Part shown: positions 43,912 through 52,281 of the stretch, piece after piece
Layout of the letters: every line of letters starts with the position of its first letter
How positions within the stretch are numbered: the first letter of the stretch is position 1
Source of the DNA: Bacteroides sp.
GTDB lineage: Bacteria; Bacteroidota; Bacteroidia; Bacteroidales; Muribaculaceae
Assembly: GCA_014801865.1 (NCBI GenBank)
Contig: JAAVDH010000015.1
Location: forward strand, 4,310-57,066
DNA: 52,757 bases
Direction: 5' to 3'
Position numbers and translations under genes: made by a program
The notes under the pieces: model-generated
Seen by the model: only the letters and a program-made list of their open reading frames with translations
Told to the model about the DNA's origin: nothing
Databases searched by the model: none

Positions 43912-45225
43912 ATGGATAATAACATCATATCAGGTTTTGGCGGTGTGGCTGACAACAGTGCGCCGTTTACGGTTGATTTCACTAAAGCCGAGCTTCTTGA
44001 CCGTAGCGGGTCGACATGTGATGCGTATGAGGCTACCGTGCAGCGTCGCCGTGTGTTTGTCAAGAGGCTTAAGGCCGAATATCGCGACAACCCTCTCTAT
44101 CGCGCTGCCTTCGATAAGGAGTATGATCTGGGGGTGTCGCTCAGTCATCCGTCACTGCCTCGCTACGTAGGGTATGGCGAAGACTATGTGGTGATGGATT
44201 TTATCGAGGGTGACACGTTGGCCGATCTGATTCAGCGCGGTGACAGCAGGCTGAGGGATAGGAAGTTTGTCAGAAGGCTTCTGTCGGAGCTCATTGATGT
44301 GGCGGAGTATCTCCACAATCGCAACGTGGTGCACTGCGATATCAAGGCTGACAACATTATGATATCGCCCTACAGCAATCGTCCCGCCACACTTATCGAC
44401 CTTGACAAGGCTTATTCTCCATGGCTTGACTCCACGCATGGCAATGCCGGGAATTACGGATGTGACTCTTGTGCCGATGGCGCGATTGATATCAAGGGCA
44501 TAGGCATGATTGCCTCCAAGCTCGGCATGAAGCGAATAGCCGATGCTTGCGATGCTGGAACTATGTCGTTGGAGTCGCTCGGGGAGTTGACTCGCAAGGG
44601 GGATAGGTCGCTGAGGTGGATATTGCCGGCGATTGGCATAGCAGCGTTAGCTGCGGGTGTTATCGGCCTTATACTTCACTCTGTGCCTGAAGTCACTCCT
44701 GAAGCAGTTTCAGAGGTTGCCGGGTCTGACTCTATAACCGTTGCTACGGTAGCTGATGCGTCAGCATCGGGGGATAGCGCCCGCGCGGCAGCAGGCGAGC
44801 ATCCGTCGGGACCTCTTACGAAGGCGATGGAGCAGGGTATTGACCCTGATTGGATAGCATCGCTGATAGCTAAAAAAGTGACGGAGTATAGAGTGCGTCA
44901 GAAGGAGATTCTGAGTATACTGGAGTGTGACACCATATCGGTGGGTGACAAAAGGACGGCCATCATGGACTGGGTGGGTGAGTATGGTATGCCGGCCTAT
45001 GATTTAATCCATCCGGCAGTGTCGCACTATTACTACATGTCAGAGCTTGAGGTACAGACTGCTGTGAGAAGTCACCCGGCCTGGATACGCCTTGAGGGGG
45101 AAGGAAGGGATTTCATAGAAAGGTTGATCTATTGGAATCCTGTAGAATCTCAACACTCGTCAGACCGCCACGTTTCGCAGCCTGATACGGTCCGAGATGA
45201 CACCCTTCGCGCTCCACGTCACTGA
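43912..45225 (+). CDS. Membrane-anchored Ser/Thr-type protein kinase
   Basis: A protein of 437 residues. Kinase lobe about 24-220: Lys51 (VFVKRL), Glu region, catalytic loop HCDIKADN (Asp143, Lys145, Asn148) and DLD (Asp163) for metal. The Gly-loop is weak. One membrane helix at about 236-256 follows, then a periplasmic tail of about 180 residues with a Glu/Ala/Ser linker and a helical end. The active residues are present. The last 113 bases overlap the end of the convergent HTH gene. It might transmit a signal linked to the barrel protein upstream (inference). Confidence 0.8.
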   Translation: MDNNIISGFGGVADNSAPFTVDFTKAELLDRSGSTCDAYEATVQRRRVFVKRLKAEYRDNPLYRAAFDKEYDLGVSLSHPSLPRYVGYGEDYVVMDFIEGDTLADLIQRGDSRLRDRKFVRRLLSELIDVAEYLHNRNVVHCDIKADNIMISPYSNRPATLIDLDKAYSPWLDSTHGNAGNYGCDSCADGAIDIKGIGMIASKLGMKRIADACDAGTMSLESLGELTRKGDRSLRWILPAIGIAALAAGVIGLILHSVPEVTPEAVSEVAGSDSITVATVADASASGDSARAAAGEHPSGPLTKAMEQGIDPDWIASLIAKKVTEYRVRQKEILSILECDTISVGDKRTAIMDWVGEYGMPAYDLIHPAVSHYYYMSELEVQTAVRSHPAWIRLEGEGRDFIERLIYWNPVESQHSSDRHVSQPDTVRDDTLRAPRH

Positions 45226-45691
45226 CCATCAGCTCGAACCCTACGTAGAATCCGGCTATCATCAGCCTGTCGCCCGCAAGCAATTTGCTGCCGCACGACT
45301 CCTCGGCTACATACTTGTTTTCACCCAGATACCGGAGCACAAGAGTGCGATTGGGATCGTAAGTAATCTGTATGCGTTCGCCGGGCTCGAGATCGGCCGA
45401 ATCGATACTATCCACCATCCTGAAATCAGATATCTCGCAGTCTTCGCCCAGATCCTTCGCCATAAGTGGATAATCGGCGTAGCCAAGGTAACGGGCTATG
45501 ATATCCAGCGACGCACGTCGGGGCTGTGCGGCTCCCTTGACAAACCCGAGCATACGCTTAAGGGTAGTAGTGCCCAGTGTCTGTCCCGTAGCCTCCTGAA
45601 TAGCCAGTGCGAGCGCCTCGCACTGTTGGGGATACTCCAGAGGGGAGCCGAACCGCTCCATGACTTTCTCTCTTATCCTCTCGTTAATCAT
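45113..45691 (-). CDS. Putative HTH-type regulator
   Basis: A protein of 192 residues. The N-terminal 75 residues contain LGTTTLKRMLGF ... SLDIIARYLGYADYPLM, a helix-turn-helix-like layout found in a conserved but unnamed Bacteroidetes family. The second part is beta-rich (GERIQITYDPNRTLVLRYLGENKYV) and could bind a ligand. DNA binding is inferred. It has its own promoter and overlaps the kinase gene tail-to-tail by 113 bases. Confidence 0.65.
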   Translation of the reverse strand: MINERIREKVMERFGSPLEYPQQCEALALAIQEATGQTLGTTTLKRMLGFVKGAAQPRRASLDIIARYLGYADYPLMAKDLGEDCEISDFRMVDSIDSADLEPGERIQITYDPNRTLVLRYLGENKYVAEESCGSKLLAGDRLMIAGFYVGFELMVSDVEREGCHLGPYQAAKRGGLTSVEILQDSNRSTFL

Positions 45692-45743
45692 GACTGAAAA
45701 TGTAGCGTTGTGGGTGTGGATGAGTTACTTTAGTTACTTTATG

Positions 45744-45775
45744 CAAAAGTAACAACTCTCGCTATAGCCCGCAAG
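45744..45775 (-). promoter_or_regulatory. Promoter of the HTH-type gene
   Basis: On the minus strand CTTG, a 20-base spacer, then TACTTTTG (45751-45744). A tandem GTTACTTTA word (twice, 45724-45740) lies in the leader. Confidence 0.65.
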
Positions 45776-45986
45776 AGCATAGAATGCCATGTGGTGGCCT
45801 ACCCGGTAAGTGAACGGAGTGAACGCCTTTTTGCTTTGTCATTAGGAGGAAACTCCGCAACTTTGCGAGGCAAAAGTCGGGCGACAGCAACGATACGAGC
45901 CGGTGGGATATGCCGAGGCATGTCTCATAGAACAACTGAATAAAATTTGTCCGTGATTTTTTTAACAGTCAGGACATCGTAAGATG
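45776..45986. other. Gap without a recognisable gene
   Basis: About 210 bases between the HTH promoter and the RNA promoter. One plus-strand frame reads ECHVVAYPVSERSERLFALS and LGGNSATLRGKSRATATI and stays open to TGA near 45941, but has no start codon. The wording reminds me of DNA flanking Bacteroides conjugative elements; I cannot confirm that. No hairpin of note. Confidence 0.4.
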
Positions 45987-46018
45987 TTTGGTTGCTTAAA
46001 AAGAATTGCTTACATTTG
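45987..46018 (+). promoter_or_regulatory. Strong promoter of the structured RNA
   Basis: TTTG (45987-45990), a 20-base spacer, TACATTTG (46011-46018): a full consensus Bacteroidetes promoter. It points to a transcript starting near 46023, with no gene until 46465. Confidence 0.85.
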
Positions 46019-46020
46019 CA

Positions 46021-46250
46021 GCAATCCGCTTAAAAGCGGTGCAAAATAAAGACATATATTAAACACGAAAGTGTCTTACTGATTCTCAAGAGTCAAAAGT
46101 GTGGAAGCTTAGAGACTAAAGATGAGGAGCGGAAGACACTCTCGCGCTGTATACTTTACGGCGTGGGAGTGCTATATCTACCCCAATTCTTTAGAGGCTT
46201 CTTCCACCGCCTGACTCTATTGGGATAGGATAGCGGCTCCCACGCTTTCG
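46021..46250 (+). ncRNA. Candidate structured small RNA (6S-like rod)
   Basis: No reading frame. The 3' half folds into a long rod: GCGTGGGAG (46161-46169) with CTCCCACGC (46237-46245), GCTAT (46171-46175) with ATAGC (46230-46234), CCCAAT (46182-46187) with ATTGGG (46219-46224), and an inner AGAGGC/GCCT tip. The 5' half has ACACGAAAGTGT and a GTGTCTT/AAGACAC pairing. Together with the strong promoter this supports an abundant RNA of about 230 bases. It may be the Bacteroidales 6S-type RNA (Rfam Bacteroidales-1), but I cannot confirm the family. It lacks the SRP, RNase P and tmRNA core motifs. Confidence 0.65.
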
Positions 46251-46274
46251 TCATTTCTAACCCCCTCTTTCCTC

Positions 46275-46331
46275 CCGGAGCCGGAAAGACCGAGACCGCC
46301 ACGCCGGCCTCCGGAAAAAGTATTTTTTTTT
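46275..46331 (+). terminator. GC-rich hairpin and T-run after the structured RNA
   Basis: CCGGAG (46275-46280) pairs with CTCCGG (46309-46314), with CCGG/CCGG inside; ten bases later comes an unbroken run of T (46323-46331). Likely end of the RNA transcript, or of a longer form of it. Confidence 0.65.
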
Positions 46332-46464
46332 GACAAGCAGGAAAGTTTTTTAATTATAGCTATAGATGAATAGCCCGTCATTACAAAAATATTGTAATGA
46401 AATGCCTTATGGCCACTGCCGTTAGTGAATAAAAGTAATAATCCAATCTCGTTATTATAATCCC

Positions 46465-47034
46465 ATGAATGTATTTAAAAAGCAAATGTCGTTAGCAACT
46501 TGTCAAAACCAGGATGAGCGAATGCTGGCTGAGAAAATCTTTCAGGCACTTGACAGGAATGTTATTGACTATGAACCGTTGGCGATATCTTTATCTGACC
46601 TTGAAATAGAGAAGTTTATCCCCTCCGGACTTATCTCAGAATTCTTGAAACAAGTAAATGTCAGATTGCTAAGACAATCAGCCGTAATTTTTGATCTATA
46701 TATCCCCTCAAAAAGATGGGTCACGAATTTTACAGAGGCGACAGCCAAGTGTGATGATTATCAGGAGTATCTTGAGGGGGCGGTATTATTGTCAGTGTCA
46801 CGCTTTATGTCTACCGTATATGGTAATCCTGTCCTTGACCTCATAGCGATTGGCGACACAAAAACCAGTCTTAAGGCTATTCTCTGCCAAGCGGTGAAAG
46901 CATGGTTGAAGAAGAATCAGATCACTCATCCTCTTGATGATGTGTCCGAACTGCGTTGTCCCGGTGAGACAAAAGGAACTTGCATCCTGCCACATGATAG
47001 TGTGGACGCATTCATCACATGTATAAAGAAATAA
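46465..47034 (+). CDS. Unknown cytoplasmic protein of AT-rich island
   Basis: A protein of 189 residues, not recognised. No signal peptide or membrane segment; mainly helical by appearance (DERMLAEKIFQALDRNVIDY, TSLKAILCQAVKAWLKKNQ). Codon choice and base content are more AT-rich than in the flanking housekeeping genes, as in the next four genes. First gene of the island after the structured RNA. Confidence 0.6.
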   Translation: MNVFKKQMSLATCQNQDERMLAEKIFQALDRNVIDYEPLAISLSDLEIEKFIPSGLISEFLKQVNVRLLRQSAVIFDLYIPSKRWVTNFTEATAKCDDYQEYLEGAVLLSVSRFMSTVYGNPVLDLIAIGDTKTSLKAILCQAVKAWLKKNQITHPLDDVSELRCPGETKGTCILPHDSVDAFITCIKK

Positions 47035-47116
47035 TGCCTATAACGTAATATACTTTAGTTTAACGAAAAGAATTTTTATAGAAGTTTTATTTTTATTATT
47101 AATTATCATTATTATT

Positions 47117-47569
47117 ATGAAAAAGCTTTTGTTTTTGATTGTGACTGTTTTTGTATGTAGTTTTGCTGCATATAGTCAGGATTTACCTGAGAGTTGGGAT
47201 AAAATGTATATGAATGGGGGACAATTTGAGTACTGTTCAACATCTTTTAAAGCATCAGGTGCAGAAATTACAATTACATTACTTAAAGAGGAGATGAATG
47301 TAGAGTATATTGGAAAGTCTTTGGGAAATCAAGTTTCAATGGACTTTAATGGTGTCATAGTTAATGGCGAGCTCTCGGAGTTGGATAAAACATGGTCATT
47401 CACTATACCCTATAGCAAAGAATTTGAGGAAGCTCTTGCAAAGACGACTTCAGGCTTGGTGAGAATCTCTTTCAAAGGAAATGAAGGTTCTGTTGTTACT
47501 CCATTTAGCGGTAAGGCTGTAAAAGAAATGAACCAGGCCGTAGTCTGGGCTAGAGAAAATAGTTTTTAA
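47117..47569 (+). CDS. Small secreted protein of unknown function
   Basis: A protein of 150 residues: signal peptide MKKLLFLIVTVFVCSFAAYSQ, then a beta-rich domain (AEITITLLKEEMNVEYIGKS; QVSMDFNGVIVNG; KTWSFTIPYSKEF). No family is recognised. It is followed after 9 bases by the Sel1-like gene, so it belongs to the same operon. AT-rich. Confidence 0.7.
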   Translation: MKKLLFLIVTVFVCSFAAYSQDLPESWDKMYMNGGQFEYCSTSFKASGAEITITLLKEEMNVEYIGKSLGNQVSMDFNGVIVNGELSELDKTWSFTIPYSKEFEEALAKTTSGLVRISFKGNEGSVVTPFSGKAVKEMNQAVVWARENSF

Positions 47570-47578
47570 TAAATAGTT

Positions 47579-48298
47579 ATGAAGATTATAAAAAAAATGG
47601 CCGGAAGTATTCTTCCGGCTTATTGCCTTGTATGTCTTCATGCAGTGGGATTTGCTGCAGAAGATGAAACAACGACAATATTTTCATTACCTTCTGTAGA
47701 AGTTGTTGATGAGGTGTATGACCATTTGTTACGACCGCTTGTTGATGTACCAGAGGCTACTGAATTCGACTTTAATGCTTGTCGTGATATATTTTTGAAG
47801 TATTCCACTGAGAGTGAACTTAAAGCTGATAGTCTATATCTTAAGGCGCAAACTATGGAACGTCAGGATAAGACTGAGGCTATTCGTTTATATAAAGAGG
47901 CATCTGAAATGGGACAGGCGCATGCTGCATATCGTTTGGCACAGATATATAACAATGGAATGAAAAATGATTGTGATCCTGCGTATCAGTATTATGAAAA
48001 AGCAGGCCATTTAGGTTTACCTGCCGCATTGTATATTGCTGCAACCCATAAGCAGAGTAAGCCACAAAAATTTATAGACTATATCAGGCAGGCATCCAGT
48101 GTAAATTATCTTCCTGCTGTAGAGTATCTAACACAGGAGGCTATAGATGATTATCGTAATCTCTATCGTGAAAACTTAAGGGTCAAGACAAAGTTAAATA
48201 GGGCTAGAGATAAAGCGTATAGTATGGTAAAAAGGGCTACCGAACTAGGATCTTCTAAGTCGAAACATTTTCAACAGCAATTAGATAAATTAAAATGA
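47579..48298 (+). CDS. Secreted Sel1-like repeat protein
   Basis: A protein of 239 residues: signal peptide (about 1-26), then Sel1/TPR-type helical repeats (AIRLYKEASEMGQAHAAYRLAQIYNNG; AYQYYEKAGHLGLPAALYIAA) and a helical end. Sel1 repeats are scaffolds for protein contacts. The stop overlaps the next ATG by 4 bases. Probably periplasmic. Confidence 0.75.
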   Translation: MKIIKKMAGSILPAYCLVCLHAVGFAAEDETTTIFSLPSVEVVDEVYDHLLRPLVDVPEATEFDFNACRDIFLKYSTESELKADSLYLKAQTMERQDKTEAIRLYKEASEMGQAHAAYRLAQIYNNGMKNDCDPAYQYYEKAGHLGLPAALYIAATHKQSKPQKFIDYIRQASSVNYLPAVEYLTQEAIDDYRNLYRENLRVKTKLNRARDKAYSMVKRATELGSSKSKHFQQQLDKLK

Positions 48299-48927
48299 AA
48301 TTGATACAGAGATTGACTTTAATAGTTTGTTTCATGCTCTTGTGTGGAACTACTTTTTCTGCAGCGCAAACTCAATCCGAAGTAGATCGAATAGTATCAC
48401 TTGGTAAGCAGGCTGAGAGACAGTATGATTATGCTTCGGCAAGTAGATTGTATCGTATTGCGGCTGGATTTGGAAATGCAGAGTCGGCATTCCGACTGTA
48501 TGTAATGTGTCGCTATGACTATGTGCCTAACAGTGACAATGAGTGGCTGGAATGGCTCAAAAGAGCAGGAGATCTTGGCGATGATGAAGCAAACTATAAA
48601 TATTGCTTAATTATACTTAAGGGAGGTCGAAGTTCGCGTAGTGATCACTATTCTTGTGAAGAGCGTATTGAAAAATTAGCGAAAAAAGGCCATAGGCAAG
48701 GTATGGTCTTATATGGCGACTATCTTATGACCTATGATACAAAAGAAAAGGCTATGGTATGGTATAAGAAAGCTGCTGCAAAGGGTGAGGTATATGGTGC
48801 ACTTAATGCAGGTTATTATTCATCCAATAAGGTGGAGCAAAGAAATTACTATAATCAGGCCCTACGTATAAATCCACGTTCGGCAAAGGAGTTTTTTGCT
48901 CAGAAACATGTAATGTTTAAACCATAA
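48295..48927 (+). CDS. Second secreted Sel1-like repeat protein
   Basis: A protein of 210 residues: signal peptide (ending TTFSAAQ), then Sel1-like repeats (ASASRLYRIAAGFGNAESAFRLY; WLEWLKRAGDLGDDEANYKYC; AMVWYKKAAAKGEVYGALNAG). ATGA overlap with the preceding gene shows coupled translation, and the two proteins are probably a tandem duplication that has diverged. Possible contact scaffold in the periplasm. Confidence 0.75.
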   Translation: MKLIQRLTLIVCFMLLCGTTFSAAQTQSEVDRIVSLGKQAERQYDYASASRLYRIAAGFGNAESAFRLYVMCRYDYVPNSDNEWLEWLKRAGDLGDDEANYKYCLIILKGGRSSRSDHYSCEERIEKLAKKGHRQGMVLYGDYLMTYDTKEKAMVWYKKAAAKGEVYGALNAGYYSSNKVEQRNYYNQALRINPRSAKEFFAQKHVMFKP

Positions 48928-48941
48928 ATCGGGTTATAAAT

Positions 48942-50210
48942 ATGAATCTATTTAAAGTTTTAATTGCCGGGGTTATTGCGTCGCTATTGTTGATTACACC
49001 AGAATATTTAGATGCCCAGACGCGTAATGGCAAGGGTACAACTAAAGTCTTGACGGGTCTACCAAAAGCGTTGCAGCCACGTCCTCTTGGTCCCGGGCAA
49101 TTTAAGTCCGGTAATCTAATATATACCGTCGTTAAGGGTTCGAATGAAACAGAGGTTTCTGTTGTTGCGGGTAGTAAATTATCGGGAATTGTGAAGATTC
49201 CTGCACAAGTTTCGAATGCAGGTAAGGCTTATAAAGTAACGTTTATTCCCAATGGTGCGTTTAGTAACTGTAACATTACGCGATTAGTCTTGCCAAAATC
49301 CTTAAAGGTAATTGATAGAGGGTCGTTTAATGGTGTAGAAGCTATAGAAGTACCAGATATAGCAATGCTTTGTAATATCAGGCATCTTACGAATGAGGGT
49401 CTTCATGTGCCAATCTATGTTAATGGCAATCTTGTTAAGGATTTGATTATACCTTCAGGAGTAAAGTCGATTTCAGACTTTGCATTTATGAATGCGCGTA
49501 AGGTTCGTTCTGTTACCATACCAGCTGGTGTTGAATATATAGGAAAAGGTGCTTTTGGAGGAATGACTGATTGTGTTAAAGTTACGATAGAAGATTCCTC
49601 GGAGCCTTTAGTTTTTGAAAATGGTAATTTCTCTTTGTCAAAGCTTGATGAAGTCTATGTCGGACGAGATATTGAATATAGCGATGATGAAAAAACGTTT
49701 CCTCCTTTTTATAAGCAAAGAAATCTTTCTGTCGTAGAATTTTCAAAATATGTAACTTGCATTCCTAGGGAGTTCCTTAGTCGTTGTATAATTGGTGAGA
49801 TAAGGTTTCAAGAAGGTTCTGAATTAGGCTCAATTGGTGAATATGCGATGAGCTTCTGTAAGGTTTCTTCACCACTTATTTTCCCGGAATCAGTTAAAAT
49901 GATTGATAAAGGAGCCTTAAGTTTTGCTGGTATGAATAATCTGTCTTTTCCCGGTTTGATATTTATTGGAGAATATGCTTTACAAAATTCAAATTTCATA
50001 ACAGCTGATTTCGGTACAGAATTAGCTGAAATATCAAAAGATGCATTTAATACATTCGGTGCACAAACTTTGATCATACCAGCAAGTGTCTCAACTGTTT
50101 CTGATCGAATATTTCAATATGCAAAAATTGATAAGTTGGATATCAGACCCGTTGATAATCCAGGTGGAGCTGCTGAAAAGTTGGTTGAATTGTTTGACAA
50201 GGAACAGTAG
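48942..50210 (+). CDS. BspA-type leucine-rich-repeat surface protein
   Basis: A protein of 422 residues: signal peptide (about 1-25), then LRR_5-type repeats of about 23 residues (ITRLVLPKSLKVIDRGSFNG; VRSVTIPAGVEYIGKGAFGG; AQTLIIPASVSTVSDRIFQY). BspA-like proteins of gut and oral Bacteroidetes mediate binding to host or bacterial proteins. No sorting tail or sortase signal is visible, so the way it is held at the surface is unknown. Last gene of the island operon. Confidence 0.85.
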   Translation: MNLFKVLIAGVIASLLLITPEYLDAQTRNGKGTTKVLTGLPKALQPRPLGPGQFKSGNLIYTVVKGSNETEVSVVAGSKLSGIVKIPAQVSNAGKAYKVTFIPNGAFSNCNITRLVLPKSLKVIDRGSFNGVEAIEVPDIAMLCNIRHLTNEGLHVPIYVNGNLVKDLIIPSGVKSISDFAFMNARKVRSVTIPAGVEYIGKGAFGGMTDCVKVTIEDSSEPLVFENGNFSLSKLDEVYVGRDIEYSDDEKTFPPFYKQRNLSVVEFSKYVTCIPREFLSRCIIGEIRFQEGSELGSIGEYAMSFCKVSSPLIFPESVKMIDKGALSFAGMNNLSFPGLIFIGEYALQNSNFITADFGTELAEISKDAFNTFGAQTLIIPASVSTVSDRIFQYAKIDKLDIRPVDNPGGAAEKLVELFDKEQ

Positions 50211-50277
50211 TAAATGAGTCGATACTGTAAATGAAACTTCGTTTATATTCAGGTTTATCTTAATCACTAAATATCCC

Positions 50278-50317
50278 AGAGTTGGATTGCATGATTGATG
50301 CAGTTCAACTCTTTTTT
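50278..50317 (+). terminator. Terminator of the secreted-protein island
   Basis: AGAGTTG (50278-50284) pairs with CAACTCT (50306-50312), with TGCAT/ATGCA inside the loop, followed by six Ts. Confidence 0.85.
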
Positions 50318-50411
50318 GTTGATAGACAGGAGGGTGGTAAGTGTGATTTATGTAAATTTGCAGTGGCACTGAAATTGCATAAATTTAGAGAATAGTTATA
50401 AGGATAAAGCA

Positions 50412-50448
50412 ACTGCGGTGTGTCAGAGGGGTTCTGACACACCGCAGT
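50412..50448 (-). terminator. Terminator after rplI
   Basis: ACTGCGGTGTGTCAGA (50412-50427) pairs perfectly with TCTGACACACCGCAGT (50433-50448) around 5 bases; on the minus strand TTGCTTTATCC follows. Confidence 0.85.
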
Positions 50449-50474
50449 GTTTGATATGATATAGAAGCGAGGGA

Positions 50475-50918
50475 TTATTCGCTTACTACTTCGAAGGGGA
50501 TTTCCACGCTTACTTCCTTGTGGAGCTTGATGGTGGCGGTGTAGTTGCCTACTTCCTTCACAGATTCCTTGAGCACGATGAGCTTGCGGTCGATGTTGTG
50601 GCCGAGCTTTTCGAGGGCTTCTGCGATCTGGATGGCGTTAACAGAACCGAATACGGTGCCGGTTGAGCTGGTCTTGGCGCCGATGGTGAGTGATACACCT
50701 TCGAGTGCCGCGGCAGCTGCTTCTGCGTCGGCCTTGATCTTAGCGAGCTTGTGGGCGCGCTGACGCTGGTTTTCAGCGAGAACCTTGAGGGCTGATTCGC
50801 TGGCGATGACGGCTTTGCCGGTAGGGATGAGATAGTTGCGGCCGTAGCCTGCCTTCACCTCTACCACGTCGTCCTTATAACCGAGGTTGGAAATGTCTTC
50901 CTTAAGTATGATCTTCAT
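50475..50918 (-). CDS. rplI: 50S ribosomal protein L9
   Basis: A protein of 147 residues, normal for L9. The N-terminal rRNA-binding domain shows KIILKEDISNLGYKDDVVEVKAGYGRNYLIP. A long helix follows (residues about 45-75), then the C-terminal domain. Third gene of the rpsF-rpsR-rplI operon. Confidence 0.97.
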   Translation of the reverse strand: MKIILKEDISNLGYKDDVVEVKAGYGRNYLIPTGKAVIASESALKVLAENQRQRAHKLAKIKADAEAAAAALEGVSLTIGAKTSSTGTVFGSVNAIQIAEALEKLGHNIDRKLIVLKESVKEVGNYTATIKLHKEVSVEIPFEVVSE

Positions 50919-50964
50919 AATTGATGTTCCTGAGTTAAATATGGTGAGTGATGGGTGAGGTTGA

Positions 50965-51234
50965 TTACTTCATCAGGTCGGTTACGTAGGGCAGGAGGGC
51001 GAGGTGACGAGCACGCTTCACGGCCTGGGCTACGCGACGCTGGAATTTCAGTGAAGTGCCGGTGATACGACGGGGAAGGATTTTGCCCTGTTCGTTGAGG
51101 AACTTCTTGAGGAATTCGGGGTCTTTGTAATCGATATACTTGATACCGCTGCGCTTGAAGCGGCAGTATTTTTTCTTCTTCACGTCAACAGACATGGGAG
51201 TGAGGTAGCGGATTTCACTGTTGGGCTGTGCCAT
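50965..51234 (-). CDS. rpsR: 30S ribosomal protein S18
   Basis: A protein of 89 residues: [23 protein letters not shown], then [29 protein letters not shown], the S18 core. Binds with S6 on the 30S platform. Only 3 bases after the rpsF stop. Confidence 0.97.
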   Translation of the reverse strand: MAQPNSEIRYLTPMSVDVKKKKYCRFKRSGIKYIDYKDPEFLKKFLNEQGKILPRRITGTSLKFQRRVAQAVKRARHLALLPYVTDLMK

Positions 51235-51237
51235 GGC

Positions 51238-51621
51238 TTAGTTTTCCTTTGCTTCTGATTCTACTTCGGTTGCGGTCACTTCGGCCTTGGGAGCGTTGCT
51301 CTTGAGGCTACGACGCTTTGCAGCGTATTCGGCGGCGTACTTGTCGAGACGGAAAGTCAGGAAGCGGAGCACGCGCTCGTCACGGCGATATGCGGTTTCG
51401 AGCTTCTTCACCAGTGTGGGTTCGCCATCAAATTCGAGAAGGGCATAGAATCCTGTTGACTTCTTTTCGATGGGGTAAGCGAGTTTGCGAAGACCCCAGA
51501 GTTCTTCATTCACAATGGTTGCACCCTGATCGGTGAGCACCTTTGCGAACTTTTCTACCGCTTCCTTCATCTGAGCGTCAGACAAAACGGGAGTTAAAAT
51601 GAAAACGGTTTCGTACTTCAT
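51238..51621 (-). CDS. rpsF: 30S ribosomal protein S6
   Basis: A protein of 127 residues from ATG 51621 ([17 protein letters not shown]). [24 protein letters not shown] and [18 protein letters not shown] are typical of S6. The C-terminus has a Glu-rich extension ([10 protein letters not shown]). The longer frame upstream runs through the promoter and is not used. Confidence 0.97.
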   Translation of the reverse strand: MKYETVFILTPVLSDAQMKEAVEKFAKVLTDQGATIVNEELWGLRKLAYPIEKKSTGFYALLEFDGEPTLVKKLETAYRRDERVLRFLTFRLDKYAAEYAAKRRSLKSNAPKAEVTATEVESEAKEN

Positions 51622-51677
51622 GTTGAGTGATACAATATGATTTGTTATGATTTTATGTGGTTTCGTAAAACCGGGTG

Positions 51678-51709
51678 CAAAGTTAAACTTTTTTGCCGTA
51701 TTGTGCAAA
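51678..51709 (-). promoter_or_regulatory. Promoter of rpsF-rpsR-rplI
   Basis: On the minus strand TTTG (51709-51706), a 20-base spacer, TAACTTTG (51685-51678). Full consensus match; leader of about 50 bases. Confidence 0.85.
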
Positions 51710-51764
51710 CCTATGACGCGTAAAGTGATAGCCCGTGGCGCAGAATGTGGCGTCGTTGGGGCGA

Positions 51765-51959
51765 TCAGTTGGCCATCAAGGTGGTGAATGAGCCGGGAAC
51801 TGACTCGACGGGTATGTAGCAGCGAGCAAACTGCTGTAGTAGCATGAGGGTTATCTGCTTGGGCCCGGGGGTGGTGTCGTCGGTAGTCGCCTGGCGACGT
51901 TCGGCTTGCGAATCGGTAAGCGATTGAAGTTCGGGAGTAGAGATATGTTCCATAGGCAT
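51765..51959 (-). CDS. Small conserved-looking protein
   Basis: A protein of 64 residues (or 62 from the second ATG). The first half is Ser/Thr/Gln-rich; the second half, [17 protein letters not shown] followed by FTTLMAN, has the look of a short helix module I associate with small Bacteroidales proteins of unknown function. A dyad (51965-51973 with 51979-51987) lies 5 bases upstream of the ATG. A real gene is likely but not certain. Confidence 0.5.
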   Translation of the reverse strand: MPMEHISTPELQSLTDSQAERRQATTDDTTPGPKQITLMLLQQFARCYIPVESVPGSFTTLMAN

Positions 51960-52196
51960 TTTTTAACCTGAGGGCACGCCTCGGGTTGTTAATGAGGTTA
52001 GATGGATGAGGAGGATTGTAAATGAATGATGAATGGGTGAGGCGGCACGTGCCTCGGTGCGGGGCTCTCCCCGGCGTGGTGACGGCCGCTGTGTACGACG
52101 AGTGTACATGGTTTAAACGTAGCTGTAGGGGGTATTATTATATGCGTCGCGGGATAATGTGAGGGATAATTTTAGAAAATTCAGAAACTCAGAAAA

Positions 52197-52240
52197 CTCA
52201 GACACCGGCTCTGCGCGTGGTGCGCGGGCCGGTGTCTGAG
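52197..52240 (-). terminator. Hairpin downstream of the sigma factor gene
   Basis: CTCAGACACCGGC (52197-52209) pairs perfectly with GCCGGTGTCTGAG (52228-52240); an inner GCGC/GCGC pair extends it. On the minus strand it lies about 175 bases after the sigma factor stop and is followed by TTTTCTGAGTTTCTG. Confidence 0.65.
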
Positions 52241-52244
52241 CTTA

Positions 52245-52281
52245 CAATAATAACCAATCAAATCAATAATAACCAATCAAA
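52245..52281. repeat. Tandem CAATAATAACCAATCAAA
   Basis: The 18-mer occurs at 52245-52262 and 52264-52281 (period 19); ACCAATCAAA occurs once more near 52321. Possible binding site for a regulator, or simple slippage. Confidence 0.6.

Noticed and set aside
45776-45986. Remnant of a conjugative element or an RNase P RNA
   Set aside because: Wording is suggestive only; the RNase P core motif and any mobilisation gene are missing.
46021-46042. REP-like palindrome GCAATCCGCTTAAAAGCGGTGC at the RNA start
   Set aside because: The loop and flanks differ from the three true copies; better explained as a stem of the RNA.
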